Positions 1 to 9,084 of a stretch of 32,940 nt of DNA are shown here, piece by piece. The stretch comes from DASWUD01 sp036401755 (GTDB lineage Bacteria; Pseudomonadota; Gammaproteobacteria; Thiohalomonadales; Thiohalomonadaceae). Numbering within the stretch: the stretch's first letter is position 1; every line of letters begins with the position of its first letter. The stretch covers positions 1 to 32,940 of the forward strand of contig DASWUD010000244.1 of assembly GCA_036401755.1 (NCBI GenBank), in the 5' to 3' direction. A program made the translations under genes and the position numbers. The notes under the pieces are model-generated. The model had not been told where the DNA came from, made no database searches, and saw only the letters and a program-made list of their open reading frames with translations.

Positions 1-142
1 GAAGAATGTGCTGGCCAAGTGTATTGGCAGCAACAACCCAATCAATGTTGTGCGCGCTACGATGGCTGGACTCACTGCGATGGCCTCTCCGGAGCAGGTC
101 GCAGCCAAGCGCGGCAAGACGGTAAAAGAAATTCTGGAATAA
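1..142 (+). CDS. rpsE: Ribosomal protein S5, C-terminal end (partial)
   Basis: The first 142 bases hold the last 46 codons of the 30S subunit protein S5, read in the frame that starts at base 2 and ends with TAA at 140-142. The visible residues include NNPINVVRAT and a C-terminal GKTVKEILE, which match the S5 C-terminal domain as I know it. S5 takes part in decoding accuracy and in 30S assembly. The N-terminal part, with the dsRNA-binding fold, lies outside the window. rpmD follows 3 nt after the stop, the usual spc-operon order. Confidence 0.95.
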   Translation, partial: KNVLAKCIGSNNPINVVRATMAGLTAMASPEQVAAKRGKTVKEILE

Positions 143-145
143 GCC

Positions 146-331
146 ATGGCTGACAAGAAAATCAAGGTAAAGCTGGTACGTAGCATCTTCCATCGACTGC
201 CTTCTCACAAGGCCTGCGTCAATGGTTTGGGGCTGCGCAAAATGCATCAGATTGTCGAGGTCGAAGATACTCCGGCAAATCGGGGCATGATTAACAAGGT
301 CTCGTACCTGCTGCAGATCATCGAGGGCTAA
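146..331 (+). CDS. rpmD: Ribosomal protein L30
   Basis: This 61-residue basic protein is L30 of the 50S subunit, a small two-helix, three-strand protein that binds 23S rRNA. The N-terminal KIKVKLVRS and the central KMHQIVEVEDTP are typical of bacterial L30, and the length is close to the 59 residues of E. coli. The ATG lies 3 nt after the rpsE stop, so translation is probably coupled. rplO begins 5 nt after this stop codon. Absence of L30 is common in some phyla, so its presence in the spc order fits a proteobacterium. Confidence 0.97.
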   Translation: MADKKIKVKLVRSIFHRLPSHKACVNGLGLRKMHQIVEVEDTPANRGMINKVSYLLQIIEG

Positions 332-336
332 GAAAG

Positions 337-771
337 ATGCGTTTGAATACTCTCAAACCCGCTGAAGGTGCCAAGAAACCCGCCAAGCGCTTGGGGCGTG
401 GCGTCGGTTCTGGACTCGGAAAAACCTGCGGACGTGGCCACAAAGGACAGAAGTCACGTGCTGGTGGTTTTCACAAGGTGGGCTTCGAAGGCGGTCAGAT
501 GCCTCTGCAGCGCCGCTTGCCGAAGATTGGCTTTATCTCTCTGACCGCAGGTAAGGTGGCTGAAGTACGCTTGCACGAGCTTGAAAAGGTCGAGGGTGAC
601 GTGGTCGATCTTTTGGCGCTCAAGGCGGCCAACATCGTTGCCCAAGATGCCGTTCGTGCCAAAGTGATCAGCTCTGGCGCCATCACTAAGGCTGTCACCG
701 TGCGCGGACTCGGTGTAACCAAAGGTGCGCTTGCCGCAATCCAGGCTGCCGGCGGAAAGGTCGAAGAGTAA
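337..771 (+). CDS. rplO: Ribosomal protein L15
   Basis: This 144-residue protein is L15 of the large subunit, the same length as in E. coli. It opens with MRLNTLKPAEGAKKPAKR, followed by the Gly/Arg/Lys-rich extension (residues about 20-55, with GRGVGSGLGKTCGRGHKGQ) that threads into 23S rRNA. The globular C-terminal domain ends at AAGGKVEE. It is a late 50S assembly protein. The gene lies between rpmD and secY as in other proteobacteria, and its stop codon is directly followed by possible secY start codons, which points to coupled translation. Confidence 0.97.
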   Translation: MRLNTLKPAEGAKKPAKRLGRGVGSGLGKTCGRGHKGQKSRAGGFHKVGFEGGQMPLQRRLPKIGFISLTAGKVAEVRLHELEKVEGDVVDLLALKAANIVAQDAVRAKVISSGAITKAVTVRGLGVTKGALAAIQAAGGKVEE

Positions 772-780
772 GTGGGCGCG

Positions 781-2115
781 ATGGCCGCAGCCTCAATCGG
801 TGGTGGGAAGTATGAAGAGCTGAAACAGCGCGTACTGTTTCTGCTTGGAGCACTTCTGGTCTTCCGAATTGGTGCTCATGTTCCTGTTCCGGGAATCGAT
901 CCGGTTGCTCTCGCAAAGTTGTTCGAGTCGCAGCGTGGCACGATATTGGACATGTTCAACATGTTTTCTGGTGGCGCGCTGCAGCGTTTCTCAGTGCTTG
1001 CACTGGGGATCATGCCGTACATCTCGGCCTCCATCATTGTGCAGCTTCTCACTAAGGTGTCGCCCAAGCTGGAGCAGCTGAGCAAAGAAGGGGCTGCCGG
1101 GCGTCGAAAGATCACCCAATACACTCGCTTTGGAACGCTGGTGCTGGCTCTTTTCCAGGGGCTGGGCGTGGCCGTGATGTTAGAAGGCCAGCTCGCACCG
1201 GGTAATCTTCCGGTGGTAATCGAACCTGGTTTCCTCTTCCGGATGGTTAGTGTGGCTACTCTGGTGACGGGCACCATGTTCCTGATGTGGCTGGGTGAGC
1301 AGGTGACAGAACGCGGTATCGGTAACGGTATCTCGATGATCATTTTTGCCGGTATAGCTGCAGGGTTGCCAGCGGCAATCGCAAATACCCTTAGCCTGGC
1401 AAGCACCGGTGAACTGAGCTACGCAGTGATCGTTCTGATTCTTGCTGTGGCACTTGGGGTCACCTGGTTTGTCGTGCGTATAGAGCGTGGCCAGCGACGT
1501 ATCACAGTGAATTATGCGAAGCGACAACAGGGGCGCAAGATGTTTGCAGCGCAAACCACCCACCTGCCGCTCAAGGTGAACATGGCTGGGGTGATTCCGC
1601 CGATCTTTGCATCGAGCATCATCCTCTTCCCTGCAACGCTCGGTCAGTGGTTTGGCAATCAGGAAGGATGGGGCTGGCTTCAAAGCCTGGCAGCAACTAT
1701 CTCCCCGGGTCAGCCGCTGTATCTGGCGCTGTATGCCACAGCGATCGTCTTCTTTTGCTTCTTCTATACGGCGTTGATGTTCAACCCGAAGGAGACCGCT
1801 GACAACCTTAAAAAGTCTGGGGCATTCATTCCCGGGATTCGGCCGGGTGACCATACTGCCCGCTATATCGACGGGATTATGAGTCGTCTGACCTTGGCCG
1901 GCGCTGTCTACATCACTCTGGTCTGCCTTCTGCCTGAATTTTTGATAAGAAGCTTCCATGTGCCGTTCTATCTTGGTGGCACCTCGCTGCTGATCATTGT
2001 GGTTGTAACAATGGACTTCATGGCACAGGTGCAGGCGCACATGATGTCGCATCAGTATGAAGGATTACTCAAAAAGGCCAACCTGAAGGGTTACGGCCAG
2101 ACTGGCCTCAATTGA
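781..2115 (+). CDS. secY: Preprotein translocase channel subunit SecY
   Basis: SecY forms the protein-conducting channel of the inner membrane with SecE and SecG, and works with SecA or the ribosome. The 444-residue product has about ten hydrophobic segments. It carries the well-known SecY stretches FRIGAHVPVPGID near the N terminus, MFSGGALQRFSVLALGIMPY in the plug and TM2 region, RGQRRITVNYAKRQQGRK in a cytosolic loop, and a C-terminal KKANLKGYGQ. The ATG at 781 gives nearly the E. coli length of 443. An in-frame GTG at 772, abutting the rplO stop, would add three residues (MGA) and cannot be excluded. It lies in the spc operon, between rplO and rpmJ. Confidence 0.97.
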   Translation: MAAASIGGGKYEELKQRVLFLLGALLVFRIGAHVPVPGIDPVALAKLFESQRGTILDMFNMFSGGALQRFSVLALGIMPYISASIIVQLLTKVSPKLEQLSKEGAAGRRKITQYTRFGTLVLALFQGLGVAVMLEGQLAPGNLPVVIEPGFLFRMVSVATLVTGTMFLMWLGEQVTERGIGNGISMIIFAGIAAGLPAAIANTLSLASTGELSYAVIVLILAVALGVTWFVVRIERGQRRITVNYAKRQQGRKMFAAQTTHLPLKVNMAGVIPPIFASSIILFPATLGQWFGNQEGWGWLQSLAATISPGQPLYLALYATAIVFFCFFYTALMFNPKETADNLKKSGAFIPGIRPGDHTARYIDGIMSRLTLAGAVYITLVCLLPEFLIRSFHVPFYLGGTSLLIIVVVTMDFMAQVQAHMMSHQYEGLLKKANLKGYGQTGLN

Positions 2116-2150
2116 GCCAGTAACAAGCTTAATTTTTTGGAGAGAAAGAG

Positions 2151-2264
2151 ATGAAAGTACGTGCATCTGTAAAGAAAATGTGCAGAAACTGCAAGATTAT
2201 TCGTCGAAACGGCGCTGTCCGCGTTATCTGCACCGACGGTCGCCACAAGCAACGTCAAGGCTAA
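2151..2264 (+). CDS. rpmJ: Ribosomal protein L36, zinc-binding form
   Basis: A 37-codon gene encodes L36, the smallest 50S protein. The ATG at 2151 is preceded by a clear ribosome-binding site (GGAGAG at about 2139-2144), and the stop is TAA at 2262-2264. The protein opens MKVRASVKKMC and keeps the zinc ribbon ligands C11, C14, C27 and H32, so this is the zinc-containing C+ form. Many genomes also carry a zinc-free paralogue elsewhere that is induced under zinc limitation; none is in this window. It lies 35 nt after secY and 111 nt before rpsM. Confidence 0.97.
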   Translation: MKVRASVKKMCRNCKIIRRNGAVRVICTDGRHKQRQG

Positions 2265-2313
2265 TTCCTGGCTCGCCCCTTTTGGGGCTTGATCAGGAGC
2301 GTATTACCATATA

Positions 2314-2337
2314 CCATGGCGCGTTTTCGCCTCATGG
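2314..2337 (+). promoter_or_regulatory. Possible alpha-operon leader hairpin (S4 target candidate)
   Basis: In the 111-nt gap before rpsM, CCATGGCG (2314-2321) can pair with CGC (2328-2330) plus CATGG (2333-2337), leaving a CGTTTT loop and a two-base bulge. A smaller GCCCC/GGGGC hairpin lies just upstream near 2276-2289. In E. coli, protein S4 represses the alpha operon by binding a pseudoknot in the rpsM leader. The position here fits such a role, but I could not confirm the pseudoknot or any sequence conservation. This is an inference from location and pairing only. Confidence 0.35.
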
Positions 2338-2375
2338 CATTATTAGTTTCAGAGATTTGTTGAGGGAGTGGCTCG

Positions 2376-2732
2376 ATGGCCCGTATTGCTGGAATCAACA
2401 TCCCGGTACATAAGCATACCGTCATTGCACTGACGGCAATCTACGGCATCGGTCGTACCCGTGCCCGTGAAATTTGCGCCACAACGGGCGTCAAGCCTGA
2501 GGTGGCGGTTAAGAATCTGACCGAAGCCGAGGTCGAGCTGCTCCGCGGAGCAGTAGCCAAGTACACGGTTGAAGGAGATCTCCGTCGTGAGGTCTCAATG
2601 AACATCAAGCGCTTGATGGATATGGGCTGTTACCGTGGTATCCGTCATCGCCGAGGTCTGCCCCTGCGCGGGCAACGCACCCGTACCAATGCACGCACCC
2701 GCAAGGGCCCGCGTCGCGCTGTCAAGAAATAA
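2376..2732 (+). CDS. rpsM: Ribosomal protein S13
   Basis: S13 sits in the head of the 30S subunit and contacts the 50S subunit and P-site tRNA. The 118-residue product begins MARIAGINIPVHKHTVIALT and contains YGIGRTRA of the helix-two-turn-helix region. It ends in a basic tail, GQRTRTNARTRKGPRRAVKK, that reaches the decoding region. It is the first gene of the alpha operon, preceded by a GAGGGA ribosome-binding site at about 2362-2368. Its length matches E. coli S13 (118). Confidence 0.97.
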   Translation: MARIAGINIPVHKHTVIALTAIYGIGRTRAREICATTGVKPEVAVKNLTEAEVELLRGAVAKYTVEGDLRREVSMNIKRLMDMGCYRGIRHRRGLPLRGQRTRTNARTRKGPRRAVKK

Positions 2733-2755
2733 GATTCAGTTAGGACTCTACTAGC

Positions 2756-3148
2756 ATGGCAAAGGCGAGCACTCGCGTTACCCGCAAGAAAGTTAAAAAG
2801 AATGTTGTCGATGGTGTTGCACACGTCCACGCATCTTTTAACAACACTATCGTGACCATTACAGATCGCCAGGGTAACACCCTGTCCTGGGCCACCTCTG
2901 GCGGATCTGGCTTCCGTGGCTCCCGTAAGAGCACCCCGTTTGCTGCCCAGGTGGCAGCTGAAAAGGCAGGTGCAGTAGCCCAAGAATATGGCATGAAAAA
3001 TATGGAAGTGTGGGTGAAGGGGCCCGGCCCAGGCCGCGAGTCCGCTGTCCGTGCGCTCAATAACATGGGCTTCAAAATCACCAACATCACCGACGTGACG
3101 CCAATCCCGCACAATGGTTGCCGTCCGCCGAAGAAGCGTCGCGTTTAA
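2756..3148 (+). CDS. rpsK: Ribosomal protein S11
   Basis: S11 is a platform protein of the 30S subunit that contacts the 16S region facing the mRNA exit channel. The 130-residue product (129 in E. coli) has a basic N terminus (ASTRVTRKKVKKNV), the core motif HVHASFNNTIVTITDRQGN, and a C-terminal DVTPIPHNGCRPPKKRRV. The C-terminal HNGCRPPK stretch is diagnostic of S11. It is the second gene of the alpha operon, 23 nt after rpsM and 18 nt before rpsD. Confidence 0.97.
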   Translation: MAKASTRVTRKKVKKNVVDGVAHVHASFNNTIVTITDRQGNTLSWATSGGSGFRGSRKSTPFAAQVAAEKAGAVAQEYGMKNMEVWVKGPGPGRESAVRALNNMGFKITNITDVTPIPHNGCRPPKKRRV

Positions 3149-3166
3149 GGCCGGAGGATTTCGAAA

Positions 3167-3793
3167 GTGGCTAGGTATATCGGTTCCAAGTGTCGTCTGT
3201 GCCGTCGCGAAGGCGAAAAGTTGTTCCTCAAAGGTGAAAAGTGTCACACGGCCAAGTGTGCAATCGAAACACGGCCGTTCCCTCCTGGCCAGCATGGCCA
3301 GAAGCGTGCACGCCTTTCTGATTATGCGCGTCAGCTGCGTGAAAAGCAGAAGCTGCGTCGTGTTTACGGAATCCTGGAAGGCCAGTTCCGTCACTACTAC
3401 GAAGAAGCTGACCGTCGCCGTGGCTCTACCGGTGAAGTTCTTCTGCAACTGCTGGAGTCCCGACTCGACAACGTCGTTTTCCGCATGGGGTTTGGCGCTT
3501 CTCGATCAGAGGCACGCCAGCTGGTTCGCCATAACTGTGTCGCCGTGAACAACAAGCGCGTCAATATCCCCTCCTACCAGTTGAAGGCGGGTGATGTGGT
3601 ATCGGTTGTGGAAGGCGCCAAGAGCCAACTGCGCATCAAGGCGTCGTCCGATTTCGCCCAGCAGCGCGGCATGCCAGACTGGCTTGATGTCGATGCCTCC
3701 AAGATGGAGGGGGTATTCAAGGCCGCGCCAGAGCGCAGTGAGCTTCCTGCAGAGATCCAGGAACAGCTGGTGGTCGAGCTATACTCGAAGTAA
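3167..3793 (+). CDS. rpsD: Ribosomal protein S4, four-cysteine (zinc) form
   Basis: S4 nucleates 30S assembly and in E. coli represses the alpha operon. The 208-residue product starts at GTG 3167 behind a GGAGG site (about 3153-3157). Residues 9-31 hold C9, C12, C26 and C31, a zinc-site spacing like that of thermophile and Gram-positive S4. E. coli S4 lacks this set. The S4 RNA-binding domain follows (about 98-160, with LDNVVFRMGFGASRSEARQLV), and the C-terminal LVVELYSK is typical. It precedes rpoA in the usual order, separated by a strong hairpin. Confidence 0.97.
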   Translation: MARYIGSKCRLCRREGEKLFLKGEKCHTAKCAIETRPFPPGQHGQKRARLSDYARQLREKQKLRRVYGILEGQFRHYYEEADRRRGSTGEVLLQLLESRLDNVVFRMGFGASRSEARQLVRHNCVAVNNKRVNIPSYQLKAGDVVSVVEGAKSQLRIKASSDFAQQRGMPDWLDVDASKMEGVFKAAPERSELPAEIQEQLVVELYSK

Positions 3794-3803
3794 TTGATTG
3801 TCT

Positions 3804-3830
3804 CTTGTGACCTGCTTGGCAGGTCACAAG
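3804..3830 (+). promoter_or_regulatory. Perfect 12-bp intercistronic hairpin between rpsD and rpoA
   Basis: CTTGTGACCTGC (3804-3815) and GCAGGTCACAAG (3819-3830) form a perfect 12-bp stem with a TTG loop, 10 nt after the rpsD stop. No T-run follows (the next bases are AACGTTGG), so it is not a standard intrinsic terminator. It could stabilise the upstream mRNA, serve as an RNase III processing site, or cause partial attenuation that separates rpoA output from the ribosomal genes. The structure is seen directly; the role is a guess. Confidence 0.6.
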
Positions 3831-3872
3831 AACGTTGGAATAGTGTCGCTTAGGACTTAGAGAGGACTGTTC

Positions 3873-4880
3873 ATGCAGGGCTCAAATATCGACTTGCTCA
3901 AACCCCGTCTTGTTGGGGTTCAGAAAATCAGCGATACCTGTGCGAAGGTGACCCTGGAGCCGCTGGAGCGCGGTTTCGGTCACACCTTGGGCAACGCTCT
4001 ACGCCGCATACTTCTCTCCTCGATGGTCGGTAGTGCCATCACCGAGGTGGAAATCAATGGTGTCCTGCACGAGTACACTGCGCTCGAAGGTGTGCAGGAA
4101 GATATCATTGAAATCATGCTGAATCTCAAGGGCGTTGCGATTCGGATGCATAACAAGGCTAGTGCCACACTAGAGCTTTCCAAGAAGGGGCCTGGTGTCG
4201 TCACTGCTGGAGACATTATGCTCGATCATGATGTCGAGATCACCAATCCGAACCATGTGATTGCTCACCTCACCAAAGCGGGTGAGTTGAAGATGTCCAT
4301 CAAGGTCGAACAAGGACGCGGCTATCAGCCTTCCAGCCAGCGCTTCTCGCCTGACGAAGAAACACGTCCGATCGGCCGCTTGATGCTCGACGCCTCTTTT
4401 AGTCCGATCAATCGCGTGGCCTACGTCGTGGAACGTGCTCGTGTCGAGCAGCGCACTGACCTCGACAAACTGGTCATCGAAATCGAAACCAACGGCACCA
4501 TCGAGCCTGACGAAGCGGTGCGCAGAGCCGCTACGATCCTTCAGGATCAGCTTTCGTCATTTGTCGAGTTGAAGGGTAAGCAAGCTGCGACTCCGGCGAC
4601 AGTAGAACCTGAAATCGATCCGATCTTGCTGCGTCCTGTCGATGATCTGGAGCTGACGGTTCGCTCTGCCAACTGCCTCAAGGCCGAGAACATCTACTAC
4701 ATCGGTGATCTGATTCAGCGCACCGAAGTCGAGCTGCTCAAGACTCCCAATCTGGGTAAGAAATCACTTACCGAGATCAAGGACGTTCTCGCCTCTCGCG
4801 GTCTCTCTCTAGGCATGCGCCTGGAAAACTGGCCGCCTGCTAGCCTCAAGGGGCAAGGCGAGAGCAAGGCGAGTGCCTGA
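3873..4880 (+). CDS. rpoA: RNA polymerase alpha subunit
   Basis: Alpha dimerises to start assembly of core RNA polymerase, and its C-terminal domain contacts UP elements and activators. The 335-residue product (329 in E. coli) has the N-terminal assembly domain with EPLERGFGHTLGNALRRILL (about 29-48). A linker near 235-250 leads to a C-terminal domain with RSANCLKAENI, where R264 corresponds to the DNA-contacting R265 of E. coli. It ends in a GESKASA tail. The start is preceded by AGAGAGGA. It is the fourth gene of the alpha operon. Confidence 0.98.
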   Translation: MQGSNIDLLKPRLVGVQKISDTCAKVTLEPLERGFGHTLGNALRRILLSSMVGSAITEVEINGVLHEYTALEGVQEDIIEIMLNLKGVAIRMHNKASATLELSKKGPGVVTAGDIMLDHDVEITNPNHVIAHLTKAGELKMSIKVEQGRGYQPSSQRFSPDEETRPIGRLMLDASFSPINRVAYVVERARVEQRTDLDKLVIEIETNGTIEPDEAVRRAATILQDQLSSFVELKGKQAATPATVEPEIDPILLRPVDDLELTVRSANCLKAENIYYIGDLIQRTEVELLKTPNLGKKSLTEIKDVLASRGLSLGMRLENWPPASLKGQGESKASA

Positions 4881-4927
4881 TACCGCTTCACCGCAATAGT
4901 AACTAACAGCGTTTTTAAGGAATTACC

Positions 4928-5323
4928 ATGCGTCATCGTCAATCCGGCCGCAAACTCAATCGCGATGCCAGCAGCCGTAAGGCCCTCTTCAAGAGCATGG
5001 CCGCGTCTCTGTTCCGCTATGAAATTATCAAGACTACACTCCCCAAGGCCAAGGAGCTGCGTCGTGTCGCCGAGCCGCTTATTACCCTGGCAAAGGGCGA
5101 CAGTGTCTCCAAGCGTCGTTTGGCATTTGCCCGCCTGCGTGACCGTGATGTCGTCACCAAGCTGTTCAACGAACTGGGACCACGCTATCAGGCTCGCCCG
5201 GGTGGGTACCTGCGCATTCTCAAGTGCGGTTTCCGACCCGGCGACAAGGCCCCGATGGCAATCGTCGAACTGGTTGATCGCCCCGACATGGGCGCAGAAA
5301 CTGTAGAGACTGTCAGCGAGTAA
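4928..5323 (+). CDS. rplQ: Ribosomal protein L17
   Basis: L17 is a 50S protein near the peptide exit tunnel. The 131-residue product begins MRHRQSGRKLNRDASSRKAL, the strongly conserved L17 N terminus. It contains TLPKAKELRRVAEPLITLAK and RPGGYLRILKCGFRPGDKAPMA. An AAGGA site lies just before the ATG. It is the last gene of the alpha operon and is followed 21 nt later by a strong terminator. Confidence 0.97.
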   Translation: MRHRQSGRKLNRDASSRKALFKSMAASLFRYEIIKTTLPKAKELRRVAEPLITLAKGDSVSKRRLAFARLRDRDVVTKLFNELGPRYQARPGGYLRILKCGFRPGDKAPMAIVELVDRPDMGAETVETVSE

Positions 5324-5344
5324 TTACTGCTGCCGCTTTAGAAG

Positions 5345-5376
5345 AAAAAGGCCGGGTGATCCCGGCCTTTTTGTTT
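5345..5376 (+). terminator. Intrinsic terminator of the alpha operon
   Basis: AAAAAGGCCGGG (5345-5356) pairs with CCCGGCCTTTTT (5361-5372) around a TGAT loop, and the T-run continues into GTTT. This is a classic rho-independent terminator directly after rplQ, and it closes the large ribosomal transcription unit. The A-run on the left arm means it could also act in the other direction, although no leftward gene ends here. Confidence 0.93.
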
Positions 5377-5413
5377 AATCGGCTTACGGCGCTGGATAAG
5401 GAGAAACCTGACC

Positions 5414-6139
5414 GTGATCGTGCTGTTTACAGATTTCGGTTGGAACGGCCCGTATGTCGGTCAGGTCAAGGCACGTATCCTGGAACGGACGGTACGCCTG
5501 CCAATCATCGATCTGCTCCATGATGCGCCTTGCTATGATGTACGGCGTGCCTCTTATCTGCTGGCAAGCTACGCATCGGCCTTTCCTCAGGGCACTCTTT
5601 TCGTTGCAGTGGTTGATCCGGGTGTTGGTAGCACCTCACGCGAGCCGGTTTTGGTCGAGGCGGATGGTAAGCGTTTTCTCGGACCGGGTAACGGTCTGTT
5701 CGATCAGCTGATTACACAATCACAGCACTATCAGCAGTGGCGCCTGGTTTGGCGTCCCTCACAATTAAGTGCAACTTTTCACGGGCGCGATCTCTTTGCA
5801 CCAGTGGCTGCCATGCTGGCAGAGGGTACTCCCATCACGACCGTCGCTGAGCCGATGACGTGGCAGTCGCAAGGCTGGCCGGAAGATCTCAACGAAGTGA
5901 TCTACATTGATCCCTACGGTAATGCCGTTAGTGGCATGCGCGCGTGTCAGTATCCGCAAGCCATGAAGCTGGCAATCGATGATGTGGTCCTTGAGCGCCA
6001 CCACACCTTTGCCGATGTACCAGCCGGCGCCCCCTTTTTCTACGAAAACGCCAATGGTTTGTTGGAGATAGCCATCAATCAGGGGCGGGCAGCGAGTCAA
6101 TTACACCTGACGATTGGCAGTCGGATCACGCTGCTCTGA
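5414..6139 (+). CDS. SAM hydrolase / SAM hydroxide adenosyltransferase family (DUF62)
   Basis: This 241-residue protein belongs to the family that splits S-adenosylmethionine with water into adenosine and methionine, and is related to the SAM-dependent halogenases. The N terminus carries TDFG (6-9), followed by VDPGVG (67-72). The family's Asp-Arg-His water-activating set can be placed at D68, R76 and H123 (in FHGRDLFAP). One change stands out: the usual PDNG motif reads PGNG here, with G92 where Asp is expected. The GTG start at 5414 has an AAGGAG site about 10 nt upstream. Its stop is only 12 nt from the stop of convergent uvrA. The biological role of the family in housekeeping contexts is not well settled. 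Confidence 0.85.
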   Translation: MIVLFTDFGWNGPYVGQVKARILERTVRLPIIDLLHDAPCYDVRRASYLLASYASAFPQGTLFVAVVDPGVGSTSREPVLVEADGKRFLGPGNGLFDQLITQSQHYQQWRLVWRPSQLSATFHGRDLFAPVAAMLAEGTPITTVAEPMTWQSQGWPEDLNEVIYIDPYGNAVSGMRACQYPQAMKLAIDDVVLERHHTFADVPAGAPFFYENANGLLEIAINQGRAASQLHLTIGSRITLL

Positions 6140-6151
6140 CGGGTTGTCGGC

Positions 6152-8971
<2,820 letters not shown>

Positions 8972-8996
8972 GCTGGTTTCCGCCGGAAAATCGAAC

Positions 8997-9031
8997 CTGT
9001 TAATATACGCCGCTTGCAACCTCTCACGCAA
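8997..9031 (-). promoter_or_regulatory. Possible uvrA promoter with degenerate LexA-like site
   Basis: On the minus strand, TTGCGT (9031-9026), an 18-nt spacer and TATATT (9007-9002) make a plausible sigma-70 promoter about 30 nt before the uvrA ATG. The -10 overlaps a 16-nt stretch at 8997-9012 with one perfect LexA half (CTGT on the plus strand) and an AT-rich centre. The second half is GCCG instead of ACAG. uvrA is SOS-controlled in E. coli, so a weak LexA site is possible, but the match is only partial. Confidence 0.35.
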
Positions 9032-9084
9032 AGCCGTGTCTACTCTTCCTGTTCGGACCACTACCGGGATGCAACACGATACCT

